From positions 1-64,000 of the forward strand of contig BSDZ01000087.1 in the NCBI GenBank assembly GCA_030268105.1: 64,000 bases of DNA, written 5' to 3'. Shown piece by piece: positions 1 through 13,509 of the stretch. This DNA comes from Volvox africanus. Its lineage: Eukaryota; Chlorophyta; Chlorophyceae; Chlamydomonadales; Volvocaceae. Position 1 is the first letter of the stretch. Each line of letters opens with the position of its first letter. The position numbers and the translations under genes were made by a program. The notes under the pieces were generated by a model. The model was not told the DNA's origin. It ran no database searches and worked only from the letters and a program-made list of their open reading frames with translations.

Positions 1-2705
1 GGCTGACCTGCCTGCACCATGTCCGTGAACATTTGTAAGGAATTTTCCTAACTTGCGCCAAATAGATCGGCAGCGCTTCGTCTGGTTTCATTTTCAAACG
101 CATATATCTCTGCAATAAGTTGTGAATTTCATGCATCACTATTGGCGGCAAAAAAAGCTCCGATCCTGTCCCAGCCTCCTTTTGCATTCACCGCAGCCAG
201 GTGATAGTCCTGAACGTTTTCGAGCATTATGGTCTTGACTTTGTGTAAAAGCCAGCAAAGCCCCTCAATGGGCCGTATTACTTGCTCTGTCATTCATTCG
301 TATATGAGGTTGCTCTTAACTCGTGCGCTCGGGAATCATTCGTTCGTATATGAGTGCTCTTCACATTCAACACCAATAAAGTCAAAAATTTGTATTACAA
401 AAAGTGGAAATGATAAAAAATAAATTAGAATATGATACCAAAATGCAATGAAACAAACAAGAGTGGCAAAATGTTTCAAAGGCTTATTCAGCCGGCAGCA
501 TTATGATTATGTACTGACGAAAATTTAAAACATTCATCTAAAGAGCAATAATCATCGGCCAGATTGAAATCGTGTTATCACAAAGAGTGCCCACATTTAA
601 AACAAGCAACTCAAAGACATTGCAATGAGTTAAAACACACAACAAAAGAGTCAATATGCTAAACACTCAACTTCAAAACTTTGAAAAGCAGGTAAATGAT
701 GAGAAGCAGTTTCACCATTACGATTTCTGTTTAGACGTTTAGACTTAAATTGTCATGTGAAGAAATAGTCAATGGCCATATGAAACTCCTTTAAATGAGA
801 ATAAGCAACTGAAATGCAATGCAATAAGAGGAAATACACAAAAGAGAAGAACTTTAAAAAAACGATGAAAAACTAAAAGGGTTATTGATAAAGCAATTGC
901 ACAAGCAGGTTTTACATTTCACAGCTGGCTCACAGCAAGCCGGGGTGACAAGGGGCGTTACCCACACTTAGCAGACGTGGATGCCTTACTCGACTTCACG
1001 TTGATCCCTTCAATCCATCCTTAATCAATTCCTTCAAGCTTCCTACTTCGACCCTTCCATATCTCCTGTTCCATTCCTCCTTCGTTTGTTGTGTGTGCCC
1101 TGTTTGAGTAACACACAAAAACCTCTTCTCATGTAATCTTGCAAGGCAATTTCGCATCCCTGCTTGCACAGCCGTCCTCTCAGTGCTCTGATGGCTTGCA
1201 TGGTTCATGCCTGTTTCTGGGCACCATAATTGTCCTGTTTGTGCCGGGCGAATGCAGTACTCGGGTCTTGGGGTCAATGCCTGATACCCCCCCTGCCGGA
1301 CTGCTTTCTGTGAACCGCCTTGCCTAGCTGTCCAACATTTTGAGCTATAATGATTTTGCTTCATCCACTGGCCTGGCGTGAGCCATGCCGACAAATCCGC
1401 ACTCTTGCTTGATGGCGGATACCACTTCGCATTCCAACTTGTACAAATATCCCTTCCGGCACCCCGACAGCACCACTCTGTCACATTGCACACGTACACC
1501 AATGGTCCCCAAAACTAATTTTTCCTCCATTTTCGCCCAATGATGCAACGGATATCACCTTTACATAGCTGCTCGGTACCACGTAAACATTGTTAATTGT
1601 GACTGTGGCGTTCGGACGGCAAGACGGTGCCAATTTTAACGTGCCAATGGCTGTGGGTCGCATGACTCCTCCGTTCATGCTCATAATGTCAAACTTATCT
1701 CTCTCGTTGATTTTGACCACGTCTGTAGATCCCGTTCATCATAAGTGATGTGGTGGCTGCTCCTGAGTCCATGCACCATCCTTGCACCTTGCTGTGCTGT
1801 GACCCCACAAATGCATAGTTATCTGGGTGATCCATCCTGCGGCCTCCTGCATCACACGTCGCCCTTGATTCCTTTTCTTGTTCTGTCATTGGTCGACTTT
1901 TGCAGTGTGATATTCGCTGTTACTTTGCATTGGCCTTCCCGCTGACCTTGGTGGCATGCTGCTGCTTGCAATGTTGCGTCTGTCACCTGTCCATCATCTT
2001 CACGACGATGGTATTGCGACTGGCTGTGAATTGAATTTGGATCTCTCTTGAAACTCCGGCGGTGACCACGTTAAGGATGTGTCCGGGCATATTGGCCCAC
2101 AAAACGAGCCCCTTTGTGGGTCACGCCCCGAATATTTTGCCTTTCCAACCTGGAAATCGGCTACCGCCGAATCGCCTGTGCACCCATTCACGCCTATATC
2201 CTCCACCACAATTGCTCTGTCAATTGCTCCACGCACCGCCTCGTCCTGTGCCCACAAACGCGACTGACTCGCTTTTCGGGTTTCCTACATCCATCCGCCT
2301 TTCGAAAACGCCAGCAATTGGGCGCTCACTTTGTCTAAGTCAGCAAAGCGGCCGGCCCCTCACTGGAACGTATACTTGCTCTGACAGTCTTTTATATACG
2401 AGATTCGCTCACATTCCAACACCCCCCGTGAGGACACTCCGTCGATTCTCACGATCTACCCCTACTGCCTCGTCCCTGCAAACCCTGCCCTGGTCCACAG
2501 CCGCGTACTTGCGCTCGGGGCACATAACCTGTGAAAAGTCAGCAAAGCGCCCCTCCCTGGGCCGTATAACTAGCTCTGAACATTCATTCGTATATAGTGT
2601 TGCTCACATTCCAACAACGCCTAACCTGATACTTTCAGAGTTGTAAACTATCATTCCAAACCTATTTTATGTCCCTACCAGCAGGTTATCTCCCTCTCAG
2701 TTACT
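1..2705. repeat. Array unit 1
   Basis: Complete unit with many one-base indels relative to the clean units. Diagnostic sites: TGTATTACA (near 387), CAAAGACATT (near 606), GAGAATAAGC (near 797), ACCCACAC (near 959), GGCAATTTCG (near 1145). The position that is GATGCTATAATG elsewhere reads GAGCTATAATG here. Confidence 0.95.
1345..2257 (-). pseudogene. Copia protease segment, unit 1 copy
   Basis: Same relic as the reference copy, in at least three frames here. GWCMDSGAA is present, but the frame shifts directly behind it (about 1735-1752, where bases of GGTGAGC and TTAGATC are missing), so the HHITYDERDL part is read separately (1481-1720). The Gag-linker part is also broken. Most breaks are one-base indels absent from the clean units. 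Confidence 0.75.
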
Positions 2706-5397
2706 GGCTGGACCTGCCTGCACCATGTCCGTGAAACATTTGTAAGGAATTTTCCTAACTTGCGCCAAATAGATCGGCAGCGCTTCGTCTTGTTTCATTT
2801 TCAACGCATATATCTCTGCAATAAGTTGTGAATTTCATGCATCACTATTGGCGGCAAAAAAGCTCCGATCCTGTCCCAGCCTCCTTTTGCATTCACCGCA
2901 GCCAGGTGATAGTCCTGAACGTTTTCGAGCATTATGGTCTTGACTTTGTGTTAAAAGCCAGCCAAAGCCCTCAATGGGCCGTATTACTTGCTCTGTCATT
3001 CATTCGTATATGAGTGTGCTCTTACTCGTGCGCTCGGGAATCATTCGTTCGTATATGAGTGCTCTTCACATTCCAACACCAATAGTCAAAAATTTGTATT
3101 ACAAAAAGGTGGAAATGATAAACAAATAAATTAGAATATGATACAAAAATGCAATGAAACAAACAAGAGTGGCAAAATGTTCAAAGGCTTATTCAGCCGG
3201 CAGCATTATGATTTATGTACTGACGAAAATTTAAACATTCATCTAAAGAGCAATAATCCATCGGCCAGATTGAAATCGTGTTATCACAAAAGAGTGCCCA
3301 CATTTAAAACAAGCAACTCAAATGCATTGCAATGAGTAAAACACACAAAAGAGTCAATATGCTAAACAACAACTTCAAAACTTTGAAAAGCAGGGTAAAT
3401 GATGAGAAGCATTTCACCATTACGATTTCTGTTTAGACGTTTAGACTTAAATTGTCATGTGAAGAAATAGTCAATGGCCATATGAAACTCCTTTAAATTG
3501 AGTATAAGCAACTGAAATGCAATGCAATAAGAGAAATACACAAAAGAGAAGAACTTTAAAACGATGAAAACTAAAAGGGTTATTGATAAAGCAATTGCAC
3601 AAGCAGTTTTACATTTCACAGCTGGCTCACAGCAAGCCGGGGTGACAATGGGCGTTACCACACTTAGCAGACGTGGATGCCTTACTCGACTTCACGTTGA
3701 TCCCCTTCAATCCATCCTTAATCAATTCCTTCAAGCTTCTACTTCGACCCTTCCATATCTCCTGTTCATTCCTCCTTCGTTTGTTGTGTGTGCCCTGTTT
3801 GAGTCACACCCACAAACCCTCTTCTCATGTAATCTTGCAAGGCAATTTCGCATCCCTGCTTGCACACGGCCGTCCTCTCAGTGCCTGATGGCTTGCATGG
3901 TTCATGCCTGTTTCTGGGCCCATAATTGTCCTGTTGTTGCCGGGCGAATGCAGTACTCGGGTCTTGGGGTCAATGCCTGATACCACCCCCTGCCGGACTG
4001 CTTTCTGTGAACCGCCTTGCCTAGCTTGTCCAACATTTTGATGCTATAATGATTTTGCTTCATCCACTGGCCTGGCGTGAGCCATGCCGACAAATCCGCA
4101 CTCTTGCTTGATGGCGGATACCACTTCGCATTCCAACTTGTACAAATATCCCTTCCGGCACCCCGACAGCACCACTCTGTCACATATGCACACGTACACC
4201 AATTGGTCCCCAAAACTAATTTTTCTCCATTTTCGCCCAATGATGCAACGGATATCACCTTTACGTAGCTGCTCGGTACCACGTAAACATTGTTAATTGT
4301 GACTGTGGCGTTCGGACGGCAAGACGGTGCAATTTTAACGTGCCAAGGGCTGTGGGTCGCATGACTCCTCCGTTCATTGCTCATAATGTCAAACTTATCT
4401 CTCTCGTTGATTTTGACCACGTCTGTTAGATCCCGTTCATCATAAGTGATGTGGTGAGCTGCTCCTGAGTCCATGCACCATCCTTGCACCTTGCTGTGCT
4501 GGACCCCACAAATGCATAGTTATCTGGGTGATCCATCCTGCGGCCTCCTGCATCAACACGTCGCCCTTGATTCCTTTCTTGTTCTGTCATTGTCGACTTT
4601 TTGCAGTGTGATATTCGCTGTTACTTTGCATTTGCCTTCCCGCTGACCTTGGTGGCATGCTGCTGCTTGCAATGTTGCGTCTGTCACTGTCCATTCATCT
4701 CACGACGATGGTATTGCGACTGCTGTGAATTGAATTTGGATCTCTCTTGAAACTCCGGCGGTGACCACGTTAAGGATGTGTCCGGCATATTGGCCAACAA
4801 AACGAGCCCTTTGTGGGTCACGCCCGAATATTTTGCCTTTCCAACCTGGAAATCGGCTACCGCCGAACGCCTGTGCACCCATTCACGCCTATATCCCCAC
4901 CACAATTGCTCTGTCAATTGCTCCACGCACCGCCTCGTCCTGTGCCCCACAAACGCGACTGACTCGCTTTTCGGGTTTCCTACATCCATCCGCCTTTCGA
5001 ACGCCAGCAATTGGGCGCTCACTCTTGTCTAAGTCAGCAAAGCGGCCGGCCCCTCACTGGAACGTATTACTTGCTCTGACAGTCTTTATATACGAGATTC
5101 GCTCACATTCCAACACCCCCCGTGAGTGACACTCCGTCGATTCTCACGATCTACCCCTTACTGCCTCGTCCCTGCAACCCTGCCCTGGTCCACAGCCGCG
5201 TACTTGCGCTCGGGGGCATAACCTGTGAAAAGTCAGCAAAGCGCCCTCCCTGGGCCGTATAACTAGCTCTGACATTCATTCGTATATTGTGTTGCTCACA
5301 TTCCAACAACGCTTAACCTGATACTTTCAGAGTTTGTAACTATCATTCCAAACCTATTTGTATGTCCTACCAGCAGGTTATCTCCCTCTCAGTTACT
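2706..5397. repeat. Array unit 2
   Basis: Complete but short (2692 bp) because of scattered single-base losses. Diagnostic sites: TGTATTACA, CAAATGCATT (near 3320), GAGTATAAGC (near 3500), ACCACAC, GGCAATTTCG. It shares TTACGTAGC (near 4261) with units 23 and 24, and CCAAGGGCTG (near 4343) with unit 13. Confidence 0.95.
4044..4882 (-). pseudogene. Copia protease segment, unit 2 copy
   Basis: The active-site GWCMDSGAAHHITYDERDL is readable. Two opposite one-base shifts (near 4327-4380) scramble the stretch between DIMS and APSCRPN. A missing T near 4226 (ATTTTTCTCC versus ATTTTTCCTCC) then moves the frame into the one read as CAYVTEWCC, giving an open stretch down to 3902. Likely sequencing error, since clean units do not show these shifts. 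Confidence 0.75.
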
Positions 5398-8096
5398 GGC
5401 TGACCTGCCTGCACCATGTCCGTGAACATTTGTAAGGAATTTTCCTAACTTGCGCCAATAGATCGGCAGCGCTTCGTCTTGTTCATTTTCAACGCATATA
5501 TCTCTGCAATAAGTTGTGAATTTCATGCATCACTATTGGCGGCAAAAAAAGCTCCGATCCTGTCCCAGCCTCCTTTTGCATTCACCGCAGCCAGGTGATA
5601 GTCCTGAACGTTTTCGAGCATTATGGTCTTGACTTTGTGTAAAAGCCAGCAAAGCCCCTCAATGGGCCGTATTACTTGCTCTGTCATTCATTCGTATATG
5701 AGTGTTGCTCTTACTCGTGCGCTCGGGAATCATTCTTTCGTATATGAGTGCTCTTCACATTCCAACACCAATAGTCAAAAATTTGTATTACAAAAAGTGG
5801 AAATGATAAAAAATAAATTAGAATATGATACAAAAATGCAATGAAACAAACAAGAGTGGCAAAATGTTCAAAGGCTTATTCAGCCGGCAGCATTATGATT
5901 TATGTACTGACGAAAATTTAAACATTCATCTAAAGAGCAATAATCATCGGCCAGATTGAAATCGTGTTATCACAAAAGAGTGCCCACATTTAAAACAAGC
6001 AACTCAAAGACATTGCAATGAGTAAAACACACAAAAGAGTCAATATGCTAAACAACAACTTCAAAACTTTGAAAAGCAGGGTAAATGATGAGAAGCAGTT
6101 TCACCATTACGATTTCTGTTTAGACGTTTAGACTTAAATTGTCATGTGAAGAAATAGTCAATGGCCATATGAAACTCCTTTAAATTGAGAATAAGCAACT
6201 GAAATGCAATGCAATAAGAGAAATACACAAAAGAGAAGAACTTTAAAACGATGAAAAACTAAAAGGGTTATTGATAAAGCAATTGCACAAGCAGTTTTAC
6301 ATTTCACAGCTGGCTCACAGCAAGCCGGGGTGACAATGGGCGTTACCACACTTAGCAGACGTGGATGCCTTACTCGACTTCACGTTGATCCCCTTCAATC
6401 CATCCTTAATCAATTCCTTCAAGCTTCCTACTTCGACCCTTCCATATCTCCTGTTCCATTCCTCCTTCGTTTGTTGTGTGTGCCCTGTTTGAGTCACACC
6501 CACAAACCCTCTTCTCATGTAATCTTGCAAGGCAATTTCGCATCCCTGCTTGCACATGCCGTCCTCTCAGTGCTCTGATGGCTTGCATGGTTCATGCCTG
6601 TTTCTGGGCACCATAATTGTCCTGTTTGTGCCGGGCGAATGCAGTACTCGGGTCTTGGGGTCAATGCCTGATACCACCCCCTGCCGGACTGCTTTCTGTG
6701 AACCGCCTTGCCTAGCTTGTCCAACATTTTGATGCTATAATGATTTTGCTTCATCCACTGGCCTGGCGTGAGCCATGCCGACAAATCCGCACTCTTGCTT
6801 GATGGCGGATACCACTTCGCATTCCAACTTGTACAAATATCCCTTCCGGCACCCCGACAGCACCACTCTGTCACATATGCACACGTACACCAATTGGTCC
6901 CCAAAATAATTTTTCCTCCATTTTCGCCCAATGATGCAACGGATATCACCTTTACATAGCTGCTCGGTACCACGTAAACATTGTTAATTGTGACTGTGGC
7001 GTTCGGACGGCAAGACGGTGCCAATTTTAACGTGCCAATGGCTGTGGGTCGCATGACTCCTCCGTTCATGCTCATAATGTCAAACTTATCTCTCTCGTTG
7101 ATTTTGACCACGTCTGTTAGATCCCGTTCATCATAAGTGATGTGGTGAGCTGCTCCTGAGTCCATGCACCATCCTTGCACCTTGCTGTGCTGTGGAACCC
7201 CACAAATGCATAGTTATCTGGGTGATCCATCCTGCGGCCTCCTGCATCACCACGTCGCCCTTGATTCCTTTCTGTATCTGTCATTGTCGACTTTTTGCAG
7301 TGTGATATTCGCTGTTACTTTGCATTTGCCTTCCCGCTGACCTTGGTGGCATGCTGCTGCTTGCAATGTTGCGTCTGTCACCTGTCCATTCATCTTCACG
7401 ACGATGGTATTGCGACGGCTGTGAATTGAATTTGGATCTCTCTTGAAACTCCGGCGGTGACCACGTTAAGGATGTGTCCGGCCATATTGGCCAACAAACG
7501 AGCCCCTTTGTGGGTCACGGCCCGATATTTTGCTTTCCAACCTGGAAATCGGCTACCGCCGAATCGCCTGTGCACCCATTCACGCCTATATCCTCCACCA
7601 CAATTGCTCTGTCAATTGCTCCACGCACCGCCTCGTCCTGTGCCACAACGCGACTGACCTCGCTTTTCGGGTTTCCTACATCCATCCGCCTTTCGAACGC
7701 CAGCAATTGGGCGCTCACTCTTGTCTAAGTCAGCAAAGCGGGCCGGCCCCTCACTGGAACGTATACTTGCTCTGAACAGTCTTTTATATACGAGATTCGC
7801 TCACATTCCAACACCCCCCGTGAGTGACACTCCGTCGATTCTCACGATCTACCCCTTACTGCCTCGTCCCTGCAACCTGCCCTGGTCCACAGCCGCGTAC
7901 TTGCGCTCGGGGCACAATAACCTGTGAAAAGTCAGCAAAGCGCCCCTCCCTGGGCCGTATAACTAGCTCTGACATTCATTCGTATATAGTGTTGCTCACA
8001 TTCCAACAACGCTTAACCTGATACTTTCAGAGTTGTAACTATCATTCCAAACCTATTTGTATGTCCTACCAGCAGGTTATCTCCCTCTCAGTTACT
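5398..8096. repeat. Array unit 3
   Basis: Complete unit, 2699 bp. Diagnostic sites: TGTATTACA, CAAAGACATT, GAGAATAAGC, ACCACAC, GGCAATTTCG. One-base indels concentrate in its last third (7.18-7.95 kb). Confidence 0.95.
6735..7577 (-). pseudogene. Copia protease segment, unit 3 copy
   Basis: Protease from GWCMDSGAAHH to SVASLGENGG is intact. A missing C near 6905 (CCAAAATAAT versus CCAAAACTAAT) makes the frame slip and stay open to 6515. An extra base near 7196 separates the protease from the linker part. Confidence 0.75.
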
Positions 8097-10804
8097 GGCT
8101 GACCGGCCTGCACCATGTCCGTGAAACATTTGTAAGGAATTTCCTAACTTGCGCCAAATAGATCGGCAGCGCTTCGTCTTGTTTCATTTTCAACGCATAT
8201 ATCTCTGCAATAAGTTGTGAATTTCATGCATCACTATTGGCGGCAAAAAAAGCTCCGATCCTGTCCCAGCCTCCTTTTGCATTCACCGCAGCCAGGTGAT
8301 AGTCCTGAACGTTTTCGAGCATTATGGTCTTGACTTTGTGTAAAAGCCAGCAAAGCCCCTCAATGGGCCGTATTACTTGCTCTGTCATTCATTCGTATAT
8401 GAGTGTTGCTCTTACTCGTGCGCTCGGGAATCATTCGTTCGTATATGAGATGCTCTTCACATTCCAACACCAATAGTCAAAAATTTGTATAACAAAAAGT
8501 GGAAATGATAAAAAAATAAATTAGAATATGATACAAAAATGCAATGAAACAAACAAGAGTGGCAAAATGTTCAAAGGCTTATTCAGCCGGCAGCATTATG
8601 ATTTATGTACTGACGAAAATTTAAACATTCATCTAAAGAAGCAATAATCATCGGCCAGATTGAAATCGTGTTATCACAAAAGAGTGCCCACATTTAAAAC
8701 AAGCAACTCAAAGACATTGCAATGAGTAAAACACACAAAAGAGTCAATATGCTAAACAACAACTTCAAAACTTTGAAAGCAGGGTAAATGATGAGAAGCA
8801 GTTTCACCATTACGATTTCCTGTTTAGACGTTTAGACTTAAATTGTCATGTGAAGAAATAGTCAATGGGCCATATGAAACTCCTTTAAATTGAGTATAAG
8901 CAACTGAAATGCAATGCAATAAGAGAAATACACAAAGAGAAGAACTTTAAAACGATGAAAAACTAAAAGGGTTATTGATAAGCAATTGCACAAGCAGTTT
9001 TACATTTCACAGCTGGCTCACAGCAAGCCGTGGGTGACAATGGGCGTTACCCACACTTAGCAGACGTGGATGCCTTACTCGACTTCACGTTGATCCCCTT
9101 CAATCCATCCTTAATCAATTCCTTCAAGCTTCCTACTTCGACCCTTCCATATCTCCTGTTCCATTCCTCCTTCGTTTGTTGTGTGTGCCCTGTTTGAGTC
9201 ACACCCACAAACCCTCTTCTCATGTAATCTTGCAAGGCAATTTCGCATCCCTGCTTGCACATGCCGTCCTCTCAGTGCTCTGATGGCTTGCATGGTTCAT
9301 GCCTGTTTCTGGGCACCATAATTGTCCTGTTTGTGCCGGGCGAATGCAGTACTCGGGTCTTGGGGTCAATGCCTGATACCACCCCCTGCCGGACTGCTTT
9401 CTGTGAACCGCCTTGCCTAGCTTGTCCAACATTTTGATGCTATAATGATTTTGCTTCATCCACTGGCCTGGCGTGAGCCATGCCGACAAATCCGCACTCT
9501 TGCTTGATGGCGGATACCACTTCGCATTCCAACTTGTACAAATATCCCTTCCGGCACCCGACAGCACCACTCTGTCACATATGCACACGTACACCAATTG
9601 GTCCCCAAAACTAATTTTTCCTCCATTTTCGCCCAATGATGCAACGGATATCACCTTTACATAGCTGCTCGGTTACCACGTAAAACATTGTTAATTGTGA
9701 CTGTGGCGTTCGGACGGCAAGACGGTGCCAATTTTAACGTGCCAATGGCTGTGGGTCGCATGACTCCTCCGTTCATGCTCATAATGTCAAACTTATCTCT
9801 CTCGTTGATTTTGACCACGTCCTGTTAGATCCCGTTCATCATAAGTGATGTGGTGAGCTGCTCCTGAGTCCATGCACCATCCTTGCACCTTGCTGTGCTG
9901 TGACCCCACAAATGCATAGTTATCTGGGTGATCCATCCTGCGGCCTCCTGCATCACCACGTCGCCCTTGATTCCTTTCTTGTTCTGTCATTGGTCGACTT
10001 TTTGCAGTGTGATATTCGCTGTTACTTTGCATTTGCCTTCCCGCTGACCTTGGTGGCATGCTGCTGCTTGCAATGTTGCGTCTGTCACCTGTCCATTCAT
10101 CTTCACGACGATGGTATTGCGACTGCTGTGAATTGAATTTGGATCTCTCTTGAAACTCCGGCGGTGACCACGTTAAGGATGTGTCCGGCCATATTGGCCA
10201 ACAAAACGAGCCCCTTTGTGGGTCACGCCCGAATATTTTGCCTTTCCAACCTGGAAATCGGCTACCGCCGAATCGCCTGTGCACCCATTCACGCCTATAT
10301 CCTCCACCACAATTGCTCTGTCAATTGCTCCACGCACCGCCTCGTCCTGTGCCCACAAACGCGACTGACTCGCTTTTCGGGTTTCCTACATCCATCCGCC
10401 TTTCGAACGCCAGCAATTGGGCGCTCACTCTTGTCTAAGTCAGCAAAGCGGCCGGCCCCTCACTGGAACGTATTACTTGCTCTGACAGTCTTTATATACG
10501 AGATTCGCTCACATTCCAACACCCCCGTGAGTGACACTCCGTCGATTCTCACGATCTACCCCTTACTGCCTCGTCCCTGCAACCCTGCCCTGGTCCACAG
10601 CCGCGTACTTGCGCTCGGGGCACATAACCTGTGAAAAGTCAGCAAAGCGCCCCTCCCTGGGCCGTATAACTAGCTCTGACATTCATTCGTATATTAGTGT
10701 TGCTCACATTCCAACAACGCTTAACCTGATACTTTCAGAGTTGTAACTATCATTCCAAACCTATTTGTATGTCCTACCAGCAGGTTATCTCCCTCTCAGT
10801 TACT
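8097..10804. repeat. Array unit 4
   Basis: Complete unit, 2708 bp. Diagnostic sites: TGTATAACA, CAAAGACATT, GAGTATAAGC, ACCCACAC, GGCAATTTCG. This combination is seen in no other unit of the window. Confidence 0.95.
9440..10284 (-). pseudogene. Copia protease segment, unit 4 copy
   Basis: Linker and active site are open from 10284 down to 9793. The frame breaks at GTCCTGTTAG (near 9820, extra C), at TCGGTTACC (near 9670) and at CGGCACCCGAC (near 9555). Confidence 0.78.
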
Positions 10805-13509
10805 GGCTGACCTGCCTGCACCATGTCCGTGAACATTTGTAAGGAATTTTCCTAACTTGCGCCAAATAGATCGGCAGCGCTTCGTCTTGTTTCATTTTCA
10901 ACGCATATATCTCTGCAATAAGTTGTGAATTTCATGCATCACTATTGGCGGCAAAAAAGCTCCGATCCTGTCCCAGCCTCCTTTTGGCATTCACCGCAGC
11001 CAGGTGATAGTCCCTGAACGTTTTCGAGCATTATGGTCTTGACTTTGTGTAAAAGCCAGCAAAGCCCCTCAATGGGCCGTATTACTTGCTCTGTCATTCA
11101 TTCGTATATGAGTGTTGCTCTTACTCGTGCGCTCGGGAATCATTCGTTCGTATATGAGTGCTCTTCACATTCCAACACCAATAGTCAAAAATTTGTATTA
11201 CAAAAAGTGGAAATGATAAAAAATAAATTAGAATATGATACAAAAATGCAATGAAACAAACAAGAGTGGCAAAATGTTCAAAGGCTTATTCAGCCGCAGC
11301 ATTATGATTTATGTACTGACGAAAATTTAAACATTCATCTAAAGAGCAATAATCATCGGCCAGATTGAAATCGTGTTATCACAAAAGAGTGCCCACATTT
11401 TAAAACAAGCAACTCAAATGCATTGCAATGAGTAAAACACACAAAAGAGTCAATATGCTAAACAACAACTTCAAAACTTTGAAAAGCAGGGTAAATGATG
11501 AGAAGCAGTTTCACCATTACGATTTCTGTTTAGACGTTTAGACTTAAATTGTCATGTGAAGAAATAGTCAATGGCCATATGAAACTCCTTTAAATTGAGG
11601 ATAAGCAACTGAAATGCAATGCAATAAGAGAAATACACAAAAGAGAAGAACTTTAAAACGATGAAAAACTAAAGGGTTATTGATAAAGCAATTGCACAAG
11701 CAGTTTTACATTTCACAGCTGGCTCACAGCAAGCCGGGGTGACAATGGGCGTTACCCACACTTAGCAGACGTGGATGCCTTACTCGACTTCACGTTGATC
11801 CCCTTCAATCCATCCTTAATCAATTCCTTCAAGCTTCCTACTTCGACCCTTCCATATCTCCTGTTCCATTCCTCCTTCGTTTGTTGTGTGTGCCCTGTTG
11901 AGTCACACCCACAAACCCTCTTCTCATGTAATCTTGCAAGGCAATTTCGCATCCCTGCTTGCACATGCCGTCCTCTCAGTGCTCTGATGGCTTGCATGGT
12001 TCATGCCTGTTTCTGGGCACCATAATTGTCCTGTTTGTGCCGGGCGAATGCAGTACTCGGGTCTTGGGGTCAATGCCTGATACCACCCCCTGCCGGACTG
12101 CTTTCTGTGAACCGCCTTGCCTAGCTTGTCCAACATTTTGATGCTATAATGATTTTGCTTCATCCACTGGCCTGGCGTGAGCCATGCCGACAAATCCGCA
12201 CTCTTGCTTGATGGCGGATACCACTTCGCATTCCAACTTGTACAAATATCCCTTCCGGCACCCCGACAGCACCACTCTGTCACATATGCACACGTACACC
12301 AATTGGTCCCCAAAACTAATTTTTCCTCCATTTTCGCCCAATGATGCAACGGATATCACCTTTACATAGCTGCTCGGTACCACGTAAACATTGTTAATTG
12401 GTGACTGTGGCGTTCGGACGGCAAGACGGTGCCAATTTTAACGTGCCAATGGCTGTGGGTCGCATGACTCCTCCGTTCATGCTCATAATGTCAAACTTAT
12501 CTCTCTCGTTGATTTTGACCACGTCTGTTAGATCCCGTTCATCATAAGTGATGTGGTGAGCTGCTCCTGAGTCCATGCACCATCCTTGCACCTTGCTGTG
12601 CTGTGACCCCACAAATGCATAGTTATCTGGGTGATCCATCCTGCGGCCTCCTGCATCACCACGTCGCCCTTGATTCCTTTCTTGTTCTGTCATTGGTCGA
12701 CTTTTTGCAGTGTGATATTCGCTGTTACTTTGCATTTGCCTTCCCGCTGACCTTGGTGGCATGCTGCTGCTTGCAATGTTGCGTCTGTCACCTGTCCATT
12801 CATCTTCACGACGATGGTATTGCGACTGCTGTGAATTGAATTTGGATCTCTCTTGAAACTCCGGCGGTGACCACGTTAAGGATGTGTCCGGCCATATTGG
12901 CCAACAAAACGAGCCCCTTTGTGGGTCACGCCCGAATATTTTGCCTTTCCAACTGGAAATCGGCTACCGCCGAATCGCCTGTGCACCCATTCACGCCTAT
13001 ATCCTCCACCACAATTGCTCTGTCAATTGCTCCACGCACCGCCTCGTCCTGTGCCCACAAACGCGACTGACTCGCTTTTCGGGTTTCCTACATCCATCCG
13101 CCTTTCGAACGCCAGCAATTGGGCGCTCACTCTTGTCTAAGTCAGCAAAGCGGCCGGCCCCCTCACTGGAACGTATTACTTGCTCTGACAGTCTTTTATA
13201 TACGAGATTCGCTCACATTCCAACACCCCCCGTGAGTGACACTCCGTCGATTCTCACGATCTACCCCTTACTGCCTCGTCCCTGCAACCCTGCCCTGGTC
13301 CACAGCCGCGTACTTGCGCTCGGGGCACATAACCTGTGAAAAGTCAGCAAAGCGCCCCTCCCTGGGCCGTATAACTAGCTCTGACATTCATTCGTATATT
13401 AGTGTTGCTCACATTCCAACAACGCTTAACCTGATACTTTCAGAGTTGTAACTATCATTCCAAACCTATTTGTATGTCCTACCAGCAGGTTATCTCCCTC
13501 TCAGTTACT
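10805..13509. repeat. Array unit 5
   Basis: Complete unit. Diagnostic sites: TGTATTACA, CAAATGCATT, a private GAGGATAAGC (near 11597), ACCCACAC, GGCAATTTCG. Confidence 0.95.
12144..12988 (-). pseudogene. Copia protease segment, unit 5 copy
   Basis: Open from 12762 to 12394 with the active site intact. An extra G near 12401 (AATTGGTGACTG) breaks the frame before the VYVVPSSYVK part, which resumes at 12383-12144. A lost C near 12953 breaks the linker. Confidence 0.78.
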